Shown: positions 29,357-38,970 of the stretch, piece after piece
Position numbering within the stretch: the stretch's first letter is position 1
Layout of the letters: every line of letters begins with the position of its first letter
DNA from: Acidobacteriaceae bacterium
GTDB lineage: Bacteria > Acidobacteriota > Terriglobia > Terriglobales > Acidobacteriaceae
Reading direction: 5' to 3'
NCBI GenBank assembly: GCA_025355505.1
Contig: JANXZM010000096.1
Location: forward strand, 99,364-163,363
Length of the DNA: 64,000 nt
Notes under the pieces: model-generated
The model's input: the letters and a program-made list of their open reading frames with translations, nothing else
Database searches by the model: none
Told to the model about the DNA's origin: nothing
Position numbers and translations under genes: made by a program

Positions 29357-29690
29357 TGTTTACTGACTAGTACCCCCTCCCCCCTGGTCTATAGGAATCA
29401 TAGGGTTAGCGGGAATTTTTCGGTTCGGTCTTTGAATCGAAAGGACTTATATCAAAGTATTCCGAAATAAGGACTTAGCGGATTTCTTGCACTGCCTCGG
29501 TCTTTATCGGCCTCCGAAGTGGGGCAAATCGTGTCAAGTATCAATTTTCAAAGAACGACGAGAGGGCTTTGGGGAGCGCGCGAACCGTCTCTGAAAACGG
29601 GCACACTGCCCCCTTGGCAATCCGATCTCTATTGTCGCGCATGGCGGGTTGGAAGTCTGTGAGATGGGTCACGGACGATTGTGATGAAAG
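29357..29690 (+). repeat. ~350 bp dispersed element, copy B
   Basis: Long collinear match to 48769..49155, including agtaccccctcccccc, ATCA-AAGTATTCCGAAATAAGGACTTAG, caaatcgtgtcaag, ttttcaaagaacg, agcgcgcgaaccgtc, attgtcgcgc..ggcgggttgga. Confidence 0.85.
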
Positions 29691-29774
29691 TCAGTAACCA
29701 GTGCCTAATACCAGCAAGGCCCGAAGGCATCCCCGCCGCTTGCCCATATTAAGGGTTTCACGTATTATGGGTCT

Positions 29775-30014
29775 GTGAATATCACGCTCTCCATTGATGA
29801 GGACCTGGTGAAGGAAGTCCGCAAAATTGCGATTGAACGGGATACGACGCTCACTGGTCTGGTGCGGTCCTACCTGCAAGAACTCGCCACTGAACATGCG
29901 AAATCTGGGCGCAAGCGGAGAGAACTAGAAGGGCTCGAACGGAGCTTTGAGCAGTTCCAGTTCAACGTGGGAAAGCGCACTTGGAAGCGGGAAGACTTGC
30001 ATGAGCGGCGCTGA
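29775..30014 (+). CDS. putative antitoxin (ribbon-helix-helix-like) of a VapBC-type pair
   Basis: MNITLSIDEDLVKEVRKIAIERDTTLTGLVRSYLQEL; overlaps PIN gene by 14 nt. Confidence 0.72.
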   Translation: MNITLSIDEDLVKEVRKIAIERDTTLTGLVRSYLQELATEHAKSGRKRRELEGLERSFEQFQFNVGKRTWKREDLHERR

Positions 30015-30423
30015 CTTTCTCGACACGAACGTGCTCGTGTATGCCTATCAGTTCAATGATCGAGAGAAACAGCGAGTCGCTCATGAGCTGTTAAGAAAAG
30101 CGCTGACGGGAAAGTTCATAATCTCGACACAGGTCTTGTCCGAATTCGCCACCACGTTGCTTCATAAAGCTACGCCACCAGCAACTCCTGAGGCCATGAT
30201 CGACATCCTGGACAGGCTCTCGGGGATCAGGCTCGTTACGCCCGATGGCGACCTCATACGGCGTGCCGTGGAGGCCAAGGCCTCTTATGGACTACATTTC
30301 TATGATGGCTTGATTGTGGCCGCTGCCGAGCGCGCAGCTTGCGAACGAATCTGGTCGGAGGACTTCAACGCCGGGCAGAAATATTTTGGCGTCGTTGTGA
30401 CCAATCCCTTCCATAGGATCTAG
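30001..30423 (+). CDS. vapC: PIN-domain toxin (VapC-like)
   Basis: FLDTNVLVYAYQ..VLSEFATTLLHKA..YDGLIVAAAERAACERIWSEDFNAGQKYFGVVVTNPF. Confidence 0.85.
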   Translation: MSGADFLDTNVLVYAYQFNDREKQRVAHELLRKALTGKFIISTQVLSEFATTLLHKATPPATPEAMIDILDRLSGIRLVTPDGDLIRRAVEAKASYGLHFYDGLIVAAAERAACERIWSEDFNAGQKYFGVVVTNPFHRI

Positions 30424-30550
30424 CCCTGCTCACGGGCACGTTCAGTTCTCCTGCTACAATCGCTAGCTTTATGATTCAAGGGAACTTCTTCGTCTACAGA
30501 AACGTACTTGTGGTGTGCTGTTAGAGTGGACCGCCGGCGACGTTGATGCT

Positions 30551-30668
30551 CGGCCCCTAAAGGGGCGTCTGATTTCGGAGAAGTAGCGGTATCGCGAAAG
30601 CTAAAGCGATGCCCCTTTCAAAGCTCGGAAACTTGCGGTATCACTCAGGCGATACCCTGATACAAAAC
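30551..30668 (+). repeat. composite two-hairpin repeat, family 2 (with half a family-1 unit inside)
   Basis: gcccctaaaggggcg ... cttgcggtatcactcaggcgataccctgataca; compare 35413..35538, 43967..44036, 47327..47452. Confidence 0.75.
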
Positions 30669-30687
30669 ATGTTGGTGTCGGCGGCAC

Positions 30688-30735
30688 GGCCGAGCTTTGC
30701 TCGGCTTGGACGGGCGAGGGCGCCCGTCCCCACAC
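30688..30735 (+). repeat. two-hairpin repeat, family 3
   Basis: GCCGAGCTTTGCTCGGC + GGACGGGCGAGGGCGCCCGTCC. Confidence 0.75.
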
Positions 30736-30758
30736 GAGCTAATTTACGGAGTCCAGTT

Positions 30759-31358
30759 TTGGAAGAAACCCAGGTTGTCGGATTGCTCGTCCGTCGCTGC
30801 GTTGGCGGCGATGCCTCGGCCTGGGAAGAAATCGTTCAGCGCTATCACCGGCGGATTTACAACGTCTGCTACCGCTTTGCCGGCGATTCCGACAACGCGC
30901 AGGACCTCACCCAAGAGGTCTTTATCAAGATGTATCGCACCCTGAACACCTATGACGCGGGTAAGGGCGCGTTCATGACCTGGGTCACAACGATCACGCG
31001 CAATCTGCTGGTGGATCACTTCCGCAAAAGTAAAGGAGACCGGATCACGGATTCGCTGGATTCCACGTCCTCCGAGCACGAAGATGCGCAGCCGCTTAGC
31101 GAGCAGATCGCCGACCGGGGACTGCCTCCGGATGCCGCGGTGCAGAGCCGGGAAACTCGGGAAATGGTGCATTCGGCGCTGCAAAAACTGTCTCCGGAGC
31201 TGCGGGAGGCGGTGATTTTGAGGGATTTACAGGATATGGACTATCGCGAAATTGCCACGGCTCTGAGGATCCCGGAGGGGACCGTCAAGTCGAGAATTAA
31301 CCGGGGACGAGCGGAACTTGCACGCCTCCTACAACGTACATATAGGCAGGTGATGTGA
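30759..31358 (+). CDS. ECF-type RNA polymerase sigma factor
   Basis: Sigma70 r2 RYHRRIYNVCYRFAGDSDNAQDLTQEVFIKMYRTLNTYD; r4 LQKLSPELREAVILRDLQDMDYREIATALRIPEGTVKSRINRGR. TTG start at 30759 proposed because the ATG-based extension lies in a repeat. Confidence 0.88.
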   Translation: MEETQVVGLLVRRCVGGDASAWEEIVQRYHRRIYNVCYRFAGDSDNAQDLTQEVFIKMYRTLNTYDAGKGAFMTWVTTITRNLLVDHFRKSKGDRITDSLDSTSSEHEDAQPLSEQIADRGLPPDAAVQSRETREMVHSALQKLSPELREAVILRDLQDMDYREIATALRIPEGTVKSRINRGRAELARLLQRTYRQVM

Positions 31359-32146
31359 TGCCAGGTGAAACAAAACACGGGATGGAGTGCACCGAGTTCG
31401 AAGCCCTCGTCAGCGACGCCATGGACGGTGACGGGCAGTTGAGCGCGGCGTGCAAGGAGAGCTTCGAGGCTCATCGGCGCGTCTGCGGAATTTGCGGTCC
31501 GCTGTTCGCGGACGTGCAGGCGGGGCAGCAGTGGCTGCGGTCATTAGCATTGGAGGCGGTCGAGCCTCCGGTGCACCTGGTACACAACATTCTGGCGGCC
31601 ACCAGCGGAGTCGCGAGCACTCGTCTGCACACAGCGACGCCCGACGGCAGGACGACTCGGTTCGGCCAGCGGTGGCGCGAGCGGTGGGATTCCTACTCCG
31701 CTTCCTACTTCAGACCGGTGGCGGGCTTTGTGCGTCAGCCGCGGTTTGTGATGTCGTTCGGGATGATCTTCTTCTCATTTTCGCTGGCTCTGAACGCGGC
31801 GGGCGTCAAGCCGGCGGACGTGGCGAAGGTCGATCTGCGGCCATCGGCGTTGCGGCATGCGTACAACAACGCGCAGATCAAGGTTGTGAAGTACTACGAC
31901 AATATTCGCTTCGTGTACGAGATCGAATCGAAGGTGCGCGAGCTGAAGCGGGCCAACACTCCCGCCGAGCCTGGCCCCGAAGAACAGAAAGAAAATCGCA
32001 AGAACAATACCAGTGGACCACCAGAGCAGCGACAGGATCGTAACTACTCCCAGGAATACAACCAGCCGGTGTTAGCCGCGCTGCGGGATGGGGTGGTGGA
32101 TGCTTCACCTGCCGTGACGATGACCACAAATCGGAGGTTCGTATGA
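31355..32146 (+). CDS. putative anti-sigma factor with N-terminal Cys-rich domain and central hydrophobic segment
   Basis: ATGA overlap with sigma gene; ECTEFEALVSDAMDGD..FEAHRRVCGICGPLFADV zinc-finger-like region; hydrophobic FVMSFGMIFFSFSLALNAA. Confidence 0.7.
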   Translation: MMPGETKHGMECTEFEALVSDAMDGDGQLSAACKESFEAHRRVCGICGPLFADVQAGQQWLRSLALEAVEPPVHLVHNILAATSGVASTRLHTATPDGRTTRFGQRWRERWDSYSASYFRPVAGFVRQPRFVMSFGMIFFSFSLALNAAGVKPADVAKVDLRPSALRHAYNNAQIKVVKYYDNIRFVYEIESKVRELKRANTPAEPGPEEQKENRKNNTSGPPEQRQDRNYSQEYNQPVLAALRDGVVDASPAVTMTTNRRFV

Positions 32147-33147
32147 ACTGCGCCAATCATGCTGATGCGTCCGCAGTGGCCTATTGCCGCACTTGCGGAA
32201 AGGCACTGTGCGCCAACTGTACACGTCCCGTGCGGGGCGTGATCTATTGCGAGGACTGCCTGGGAGCCAAGATGGAAGGCATTCCAGCGGGAGCAGCCGC
32301 ATTTGCTCCGGTCACGTTTTCCCCGTCAGCGTCCGGGCAGATTCCTCCACCACCTCCTCCGGGAAGCGGCAGCGGCCCCAATCCAACCGTGGCCGGAATT
32401 CTTGCTGGAATCTGTCCCTTCGGCGTGGGTGCCGTATACACCGGGCAGTACGCCAAGGGACTGGCGCATCTGGCCATCTTCGGATTGCTCATCGCCGGGG
32501 CCAACGCCAGCGACCACGGGCACAGCGAAGCTCTCGGTGTTTTCTGCGGCCTCGGCATTGCGTTCTTCATCGTCTACCAGATCTTCGATGCGGTGCGCTC
32601 GGCGAAAGCGATCCAGATGTCGCAACCGATACCGGATCCCTTCGGCCTGGCGGCAACGTTTGGCGGCGGGGGCAAGGTTGAGGCGAGCAAAGTCCCAATT
32701 GGCGCGGTCGTGCTTATTCTGGTGGGCGCGCTCTTCTTGCTGAACACGGCTGGTCTGTTTGAGCTGAACTTCCACCGTTTCTGGGGAGTGATTCTCATTG
32801 CGATCGGCGGTTGGCTATTCGCAACCCGATGGGGATTGATCGGTGCCCAGAGAGGCTGCTCTTGCCAACAGTGTCGGGCTCAATGCCTGATGGGGCCCGC
32901 ATTCCTGGTGACGATCGGTGTAATCGGGCTGATCGACAGTTTCCGTAACGTTGGTTTTTTCGGCTACGTGGGCGGCATCCTGCTGGTTGTGGGCGGCGTC
33001 AAGTTGCTGCAGGGAACCTCGTCGGCCGAGGGACACATCCCTTCACTGGCTTCGTGCTCAACACCGGCGGGATTTCCGATTCCTCCATCACCGCCGGTTC
33101 CATCCGTTCCACCCGTTCCGCCAACCAGTGAGGTGAACCGTGGCTAG
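32143..33147 (+). CDS. B-box-type zinc finger + multi-TM (LiaF-like TM region) protein
   Basis: CANHADASAVAYCRTCGKALCANCTRPVRGVIYCEDC; repeated LFLLNTAGLFELNFHRFWGVILIAIGGWLF-type segments. Confidence 0.75.
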   Translation: MNCANHADASAVAYCRTCGKALCANCTRPVRGVIYCEDCLGAKMEGIPAGAAAFAPVTFSPSASGQIPPPPPPGSGSGPNPTVAGILAGICPFGVGAVYTGQYAKGLAHLAIFGLLIAGANASDHGHSEALGVFCGLGIAFFIVYQIFDAVRSAKAIQMSQPIPDPFGLAATFGGGGKVEASKVPIGAVVLILVGALFLLNTAGLFELNFHRFWGVILIAIGGWLFATRWGLIGAQRGCSCQQCRAQCLMGPAFLVTIGVIGLIDSFRNVGFFGYVGGILLVVGGVKLLQGTSSAEGHIPSLASCSTPAGFPIPPSPPVPSVPPVPPTSEVNRG

Positions 33148-34621
33148 CCCAATTACTCCGACTCCGCATCGTTCGATCGCCGGGCCCGTCGTGCTGATCC
33201 TGCTGGGAGTAGTGTTCCTGATGGGAGCCATGGGCATACTGAACTGGGATTTTCTCTTCCATTTGTTCGGACGCTACTGGGGTGCCCTGCTGATCCTATG
33301 GGGCGTGCTCAAGCTGATTGAATACGAACAGGCCAAGCGCTCCGGCCAACCGGCGCGCGGCATTGGGGTCGGCGGCGTTTTCCTGATGCTGTTCCTGATC
33401 GGGGCCGGACTGATTGCCACCCAGGCGGCGCGTTTGAACTGGAAGAGCATCGGGGAGCACATCCAGATTGGCGATTGGGATGCGGCCGAGATTTTTGGCG
33501 GCTCCACATTCAACTACAGCGACGAACTAAGCCAGGAAATCCCGGCGGGCGGCACGCTGCACGTGAATGACGACCGCGGCACGATTACGATCAATGTGGC
33601 GGATGGCAAAACGATGAAAGTTTTGGTGCGCAAAAAAGTCCGCGCGGAGAAAGAGCAGGACGCCGAAAACTACAACAGCAAAACTAAGCCCCAGATCATC
33701 GTCGGCGAGAAGGTCGTGACGCTGAACGCCAACACTCAGGGCGCGGGCGACAAGGGCGTGACCACCGACATGGATATTTATGTGCCCCTCAATACCGCGC
33801 TGGTGATTACCTCGGGTAGAGGCGATGTGACCATCGCGGGCATGGCCAGCAATGTTGAGGTCAACCACCATCGCGGCGAAGTCAACATCAACGACCACAC
33901 CGGCAACATCTCGCTGAACCTGGACGGCAGCTCCGCCCGGCTGGGACATGTGAAGGGCGACGTGACCATTCAGGGCAAGGCGAACGAAGTGGCGGTGGAA
34001 GATGTGGATGGCGCGGTTCACCTCAATGGAGAGTTTCAGGAAAGCGTGCGCATGGCTCGAGTCAGCAAGACAGTGAGCTTCCGCTCGTCGCGCACGGAAA
34101 TGGAATTTGCGCGCCTGGATGGCCGGCTGGATCTGGATTCCGGCGACTTGCGCGCCGATTCGCTATCAGGACCGATGCGCCTGACGACACATTCGAAGGA
34201 TATCGCGCTCAAAGGCTTGTCGGGCGATCTGCGACTGGAAGACGAAAACGGCACAGTCGAAGTCGGGCTGCACCATCCTGGGAATATCCAGATTGATAAC
34301 CATAAGGGCGACGTGCAGGTTTCGATTCCGCCGAATACGGCGATCAAGGTTGAGGCGCGCACCCGCCAGGGAGAGATTGAGAGCGACTTCGACGAGATCA
34401 AAGTCGACAATCGTGACAAGCAATCGAGCGCCAGCGGTTCGATTGGAACCAACGGCCCGCGGCTGGTAATAAACTGCGAAAAGGGAGCGATCGAGATCCG
34501 CAAAGGAACGGTTGCAGTGGTTCCTCAGGCGCCGCCGATTCCGCCAGCCACGCCGAACCTGGGCGAGCCGGCAAAAGCTCTGCCTGCTCCGAAAGCGAAG
34601 CCGGTGGAGAGCGAGAACTAG
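33140..34621 (+). CDS. LiaF TM-region + DUF4097-type adhesin-like repeat protein
   Basis: GPVVLILLGVVFLMGAMGILNWDFLFHLFGRYWGALLILWGVLKL; C-terminal beta-repeats LVITSGRGDVTIAGMASNVEVNHHRGEVNINDHTGNISLNL. Confidence 0.8.
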   Translation: MASPITPTPHRSIAGPVVLILLGVVFLMGAMGILNWDFLFHLFGRYWGALLILWGVLKLIEYEQAKRSGQPARGIGVGGVFLMLFLIGAGLIATQAARLNWKSIGEHIQIGDWDAAEIFGGSTFNYSDELSQEIPAGGTLHVNDDRGTITINVADGKTMKVLVRKKVRAEKEQDAENYNSKTKPQIIVGEKVVTLNANTQGAGDKGVTTDMDIYVPLNTALVITSGRGDVTIAGMASNVEVNHHRGEVNINDHTGNISLNLDGSSARLGHVKGDVTIQGKANEVAVEDVDGAVHLNGEFQESVRMARVSKTVSFRSSRTEMEFARLDGRLDLDSGDLRADSLSGPMRLTTHSKDIALKGLSGDLRLEDENGTVEVGLHHPGNIQIDNHKGDVQVSIPPNTAIKVEARTRQGEIESDFDEIKVDNRDKQSSASGSIGTNGPRLVINCEKGAIEIRKGTVAVVPQAPPIPPATPNLGEPAKALPAPKAKPVESEN

Positions 34622-34816
34622 CTCCTTTTCGGCCTGGCACCACTGGCCTGCGCGATCTTCACCGTCAATCTTCTCGCAAATGTGCCGTTCACCGCGGACT
34701 TCTCAGCCTGTATCTGGGAATATCGGTGTTGCGCTGCTCAGTGTCGTCGCTCGGGCCGTGTGGGGGTTTTATCATTCATTCGGCGACGAGCCCATGTGGC
34801 AGGTCAGTAAATATGA

Positions 34817-35242
34817 TCAGTTAGACTCCGCACGCGGCGCTCGTGGAGAATACAGCAGCAGCAGCAGGAAGCCACCCCGATAAAAGCCCCAGACGTTGCC
34901 CAGCGTAAATCCCATTATCCGCAGAATAAGGCCGAACAAACCCAACGATTCGCACATCGCGTACAAACACAGGTAGCCCGTTCTCCAACGCGCCACCGCT
35001 ACACTGTCGTCGGACCTTTCTTTCAGCAACGCTTCGGACGGCAAGACCAGCGTCCGGCGCACCACGACAGTCGCGCCCACCAGACTGATCGAAATCAAAG
35101 AGAGGGCGTAGAACAAAGTATTCGGCGGATTGTGAGCCAGTATCCGAGCGAGCGTTTCTCCCACCACCGCATACAGCGCGATGCTCACCAGCATGGCGAT
35201 CTGAAACAGTCGCACCAGCCGCACTGCAAGGTCCATTGCCAT
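34817..35242 (-). CDS. hypothetical 4-TM membrane protein
   Basis: Hydrophobic segments; MAMDLAVRLVRLFQIAMLVSIALYAVVG. Confidence 0.6.
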   Translation of the reverse strand: MAMDLAVRLVRLFQIAMLVSIALYAVVGETLARILAHNPPNTLFYALSLISISLVGATVVVRRTLVLPSEALLKERSDDSVAVARWRTGYLCLYAMCESLGLFGLILRIMGFTLGNVWGFYRGGFLLLLLYSPRAPRAESN

Positions 35243-35412
35243 AAATTCTCCGCTGATAGATTTTGCCCCTAAACGCGAGCCCCGTCATGCTCTATCTTCC
35301 CCTGAGAACCACTCTGGGCAATGTCGCAAGCGTCCACGTGCGCAAACATTCAGTCAATACTTCCCTACGGCGTTGGTGGGAACCTGCCCAGCCCCGGCAG
35401 GGGCGACCAAGC

Positions 35413-35538
35413 TTAGCAGCCTGTGGTGAAAGTAAGATTCGTATCAGAGCACCGCTTCAGCGGTGCCGCAAGTGCTTTGTTTTGAGTGCGCCTTTAGGCG
35501 CTGGATTTTGAAATTTGAGTTCTACCACGGGCTGTTAG
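35413..35538 (-). repeat. 126 bp MITE-like element (family 2), copy 1
   Basis: Two apparent mismatches to 47327..47452; ends TTAGCAGCCTGTGGT / ACCACGGGCTGTTAG are inverted repeats. Confidence 0.85.
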
Positions 35539-35539
35539 C

Positions 35540-35630
35540 CCAGCGCTTCAGAGTGTGGGTAAAAACTTGTTTTTGGGTAATCCGTGAAACGAAACGCTCG
35601 AAAATCAAGTCCCGGAGGGACGACCCAAGC
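35540..35630 (-). repeat. repeat, family 4 (GTCCCTCCGGGACTT ... CTGAAGCGCTGGGCTAA)
   Basis: Shared motifs with 41113..41204. Confidence 0.6.
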
Positions 35631-35685
35631 CTTGGCTGCGGAGGGAGACTAAATCCGCAGCGGTGTTGCGCCAACCCAGCCGCCG

Positions 35686-36126
35686 TCACGACCCCGTGAT
35701 CTTCGCCCGTATCTCTTCCGGCAGCCGCTCGCGGATCTCCGCCGGCAACCGGTCATGCACGTGTCGCGCCCCAAGCTTCGCCGCATCCACCATCACCATG
35801 GGCGCGGGAGTAGCCACGGCCACAACCAGCCAGATCAGCGCCGACAGCGCAAATCCCGCCAGCGCCCCCACCTCGAGCCAGAAAGCGTGGCGCGGCCCGA
35901 AATATCGGATCACCGCAAACGCCAGCAGAAACACCGCAGCCGATACCGACGCCAGCACAATCAGCGAAATATCGATGATGCGGTGCAGTTTCTGACGGCT
36001 GCGGCAGTGCTCGCAGCCGGCGAAATGCAGCTCGTAGTCCCCACGCATCTCCGGAGCCAGGCCGGAAATATCGTACCGCCATCCCGCAAGGATTTTCCCT
36101 ACGATCGGTTCTACACACTCGCTCAT
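35686..36126 (-). CDS. hypothetical membrane protein with N-terminal Cys/His motif
   Basis: YELHFAGCEHCRSRQKLHR followed by two TM segments. Confidence 0.6.
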   Translation of the reverse strand: MSECVEPIVGKILAGWRYDISGLAPEMRGDYELHFAGCEHCRSRQKLHRIIDISLIVLASVSAAVFLLAFAVIRYFGPRHAFWLEVGALAGFALSALIWLVVAVATPAPMVMVDAAKLGARHVHDRLPAEIRERLPEEIRAKITGS

Positions 36127-36132
36127 AAAAGG

Positions 36133-36936
36133 CTACAGCCGGATGGGTTCCAGAGCTTCCGTCTGGGTTGCCAGCAGCACACGGTTGTGCCACAGCCCCT
36201 TACGGCCGCCGAGCGCCTGTTCTGCCGCCGCTCGCGCGATTTCGGGATGATTGTTCTGTTCAGACAAATGGGCCAAAATTAAGTATTCGGCTCCCCCATC
36301 ATAGTCGCTGGAAAAGAATTCCGCGAGCGCGTCATTCGACAGATGCCCCACCCGGCTCATCACCCTCTGCTTCACCGACCAAGGATACGGCCCCGAGCGC
36401 AGCATCTCCACATCGTGATTCGATTCCATCACCAGCACGCTGCACCCTCGCAGATGGTCGCGCACGCTCGCCGGCATGTAGCCCAGGTCGGTGGCAAAAC
36501 CAATCTTGACGCCCTCCGCGCGAAACGTGAAGCCGACCGGATCGGCGGCGTCGTGCGGAATCGTAAACGGCATCACCTCAATATCGCCCACGCGAAAACC
36601 GCGCCCCACCGAGAAATATTCCGATTTAGGCAGCTCAGGAATCGCGCCCTTTTCGTCGCGCACCGCCCGGCTCCAGGCATGATGCGTCGGCGCCGTCAAA
36701 AAGACCGGCACGTTCAACTTTGTCGCCAGACGCTGCAACCCCGCAACATGGTCGGAGTGCTCGTGAGTAATCACGATCGCGGAAATTTCCTCGGTGCGTT
36801 CACCAAGCCCGCGCAGCCGCTTGAAAGTTTCGCGTCCCGACAGCCCCGCATCCACCAAAATCCGCGTTGAACTCGTCGCCACCAGCGCACAGTTCCCACG
36901 ACTGCCGCTAGCCAGCACCGACACCGACACTCCCAT
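36133..36936 (-). CDS. MBL-fold metallo-hydrolase (YycJ/WalJ-like)
   Basis: SVLASGSRGNCALVATSSTRILVDAGLSGRETFKRL; ITHEHSDHVAGL; FATDLGYMPASVRDHLRGCSVLVMESNHD. Confidence 0.92.
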   Translation of the reverse strand: MGVSVSVLASGSRGNCALVATSSTRILVDAGLSGRETFKRLRGLGERTEEISAIVITHEHSDHVAGLQRLATKLNVPVFLTAPTHHAWSRAVRDEKGAIPELPKSEYFSVGRGFRVGDIEVMPFTIPHDAADPVGFTFRAEGVKIGFATDLGYMPASVRDHLRGCSVLVMESNHDVEMLRSGPYPWSVKQRVMSRVGHLSNDALAEFFSSDYDGGAEYLILAHLSEQNNHPEIARAAAEQALGGRKGLWHNRVLLATQTEALEPIRL

Positions 36937-37134
36937 AGCCGTAGCTTACCCCTACCGCCTGTGGAAACGGGAACAGTTTTTCAGGGGTCGGTACCTTTGG
37001 CGGATATGCCCAGTGCGCAAAAAAGCGCAACCCACAGGGGGCCACAGAGAAGGACCAAAAAAGGTTTCCCCCTGTGTTCCTCTGTGGTTAAGAATTTCAG
37101 GTCGTATGCGAAAAAGGTCTCGCCGCCAATCCGC

Positions 37135-37512
37135 TCACTTCTTCCCAAACAGGTTGTCCACCACGCCCCGCCCCATTGCTCCACCGTACGCGCCCGCAAT
37201 TCCAGGCAGGAACGCCAGAAACGATTCGTAGATCTGCGCCCGCTCCGGCTTCTGCGTAAGATAGAAATACGCCAGCCACTCCACCGTGGGCACAAACGCT
37301 CCGACCAGCAGCACCCAGCGCCACGGCCTGCGCGGGCTCAGAAATCCCAGCAGCATGTTCGCCGCCAGCACCACCATCGCCGTCAGCAGTAAATCGCCGA
37401 CTTTGATATCCAGCCACCCCGTCAGCGCTCCCGACATCGCCGCCAGCAAATAATAAAAGCCGTCGCCGCCAGATTTTCCCTTGGGAAGAATTCCGCTCCA
37501 CGCTGTCGTCAT
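37135..37512 (-). CDS. hypothetical membrane protein
   Basis: MTTAWSGILPKGKSGGDGFYYLLAAMSGALTGWLDIKVGDLLLTAMVVLAANMLLGF; start trimmed. Confidence 0.65.
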   Translation of the reverse strand: MTTAWSGILPKGKSGGDGFYYLLAAMSGALTGWLDIKVGDLLLTAMVVLAANMLLGFLSPRRPWRWVLLVGAFVPTVEWLAYFYLTQKPERAQIYESFLAFLPGIAGAYGGAMGRGVVDNLFGKK

Positions 37513-37537
37513 ATCTCTATCTTGCGAATTTCCTGTC

Positions 37538-38395
37538 TTACGAGTACGTGTAAAACCCGCGCCCGCTCTTGCGTCCCAGCCAGCCCGCATCCACCATCTT
37601 AATCAGCAGCGGACAAGGCCGGTACTTTGGATCCCCCAGCCCATCCTGCAGCACTCGCATAATATCCAAACACACGTCGAGCCCGATAAAATCCGCCAGC
37701 GTCAGCGGCCCCATCGGATGCGCCATCCCCAGCTTGAACACTTCATCCACCGCCTCCGCCGTGGCCACGCCCTCCATCACAGCGAACATCGCCTCATTCA
37801 GCAGCGGCATCAGCACCCGGTTCGAAACAAATCCGGGAGCGTCATTCACCTCCACCGGCGTTTTCTCGAGTTTCACCGCCAGTTCGCGCACCGTCTCAAA
37901 CGTAGCCTGCGAAGTCGCAAGACCCCGAATCACTTCCACCAGTTTCATCACTGGCACAGGGTTGAAGAAGTGCATCCCGATTACTTTGTCCGCGCGGCCG
38001 GTCATCGCCCCAATCTTCGTGATCGAAATCGAAGAGGTATTCGAAGCCAGAATCACCTCCGGCTTCAGCTTCATCAAGCGATCCAGCTCGCGAAAAATCT
38101 CCGCCTTAATCTCAAACTTTTCCGTCGCCGCCTCAATCACCAGATCGCAATCCCCAAGCTTCGCGCGATCGACCACCGCCGTAATTCGCCCCAGCGTGGA
38201 CACCTTGTCCCCCGCCGTAATTTTGCTCTTGGCCACTTCCCGATCCAGGTTCTTCGCAATCGTCGCCAGCCCGCGATCCAGAAATCGCTGCTCCACATCG
38301 CACAGCACCACGCTGAACCCGCAGCGCGCAAACACGTGGGCAATCCCATTGCCCATCGTGCCCGCCCCCATCACTCCCACCCGCTGTATCGCCAT
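37538..38395 (-). CDS. 3-hydroxybutyryl-CoA dehydrogenase
   Basis: [84 protein letters not shown]. Confidence 0.94.
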   Translation of the reverse strand: MAIQRVGVMGAGTMGNGIAHVFARCGFSVVLCDVEQRFLDRGLATIAKNLDREVAKSKITAGDKVSTLGRITAVVDRAKLGDCDLVIEAATEKFEIKAEIFRELDRLMKLKPEVILASNTSSISITKIGAMTGRADKVIGMHFFNPVPVMKLVEVIRGLATSQATFETVRELAVKLEKTPVEVNDAPGFVSNRVLMPLLNEAMFAVMEGVATAEAVDEVFKLGMAHPMGPLTLADFIGLDVCLDIMRVLQDGLGDPKYRPCPLLIKMVDAGWLGRKSGRGFYTYS

Positions 38396-38764
38396 GATTA
38401 CCTCGCTTGATGAAGAAAAAAAGTGCCTTTTCACTGTGAGCCGGGCGTTAGCCAAATCGGGAGTTGGTCCGTTAAACACCCCGACATCGAACTAGGCAGG
38501 ATTCCCGACTAACGTTTGGGTTTGCCCGTTGACGTTTCCGTACTAGACACCCTTGCCTTCGCAGAGATTATTAGCGCCGACCAGATCGTCGAAGAAGGTA
38601 TGCGGGCACGGATCGAAAAGGCAATAGACACCCGCACAGCTGCTGTTGCTACCGCACTCGAAGCCTTGCAACCTCTCGGCATAACGGAATGTCAATTGCA
38701 ATGCGTGGTCAATGCTCACGTCAAAAATGCGGCCGAACGCCTTCGCAAACCCCTTAGAGTTGCT

Positions 38765-38927
38765 GAGTACTCCACTGTTACAAACTTGTATCTTGCTGAC
38801 AATGAGCCGCCTGTTAGCGCCAGATCAATCGCCCGTTTGCCAGGGCGGATTTCTAAATCGCCCAATTCTCCGGGGAGATTTTGTGGACACCCACAAATCC
38901 ACTCGTGTTTGTAACACTGTCGTATTC
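38765..38927. mobile_element. 163 bp MITE-like element with ~21 bp imperfect terminal inverted repeats
   Basis: GAGTACTCCACTGTTACAAAC vs reverse complement of the 3' end GAATACGACAGTGTTACAAAC (17/21); internal hairpins. Confidence 0.6.
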
Positions 38928-38970
38928 GGGATTATCTGATTCAGTCAGGTTGGCAAGACTGGATGCTCGG

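Noticed and set aside
35463-35699. ORF MPQVLCFECAFRRWILKFEFYHG, repeated at 47377
   Set aside because: Translation of the 126-bp MITE-like repeat, not a gene
38516-38914. 132-aa plus-strand ORF between the dehydrogenase and ATP synthase genes
   Set aside because: Its last ~50 codons lie in the 163-bp TIR element; the first ~80 codons could be a real truncated gene but no family was recognised
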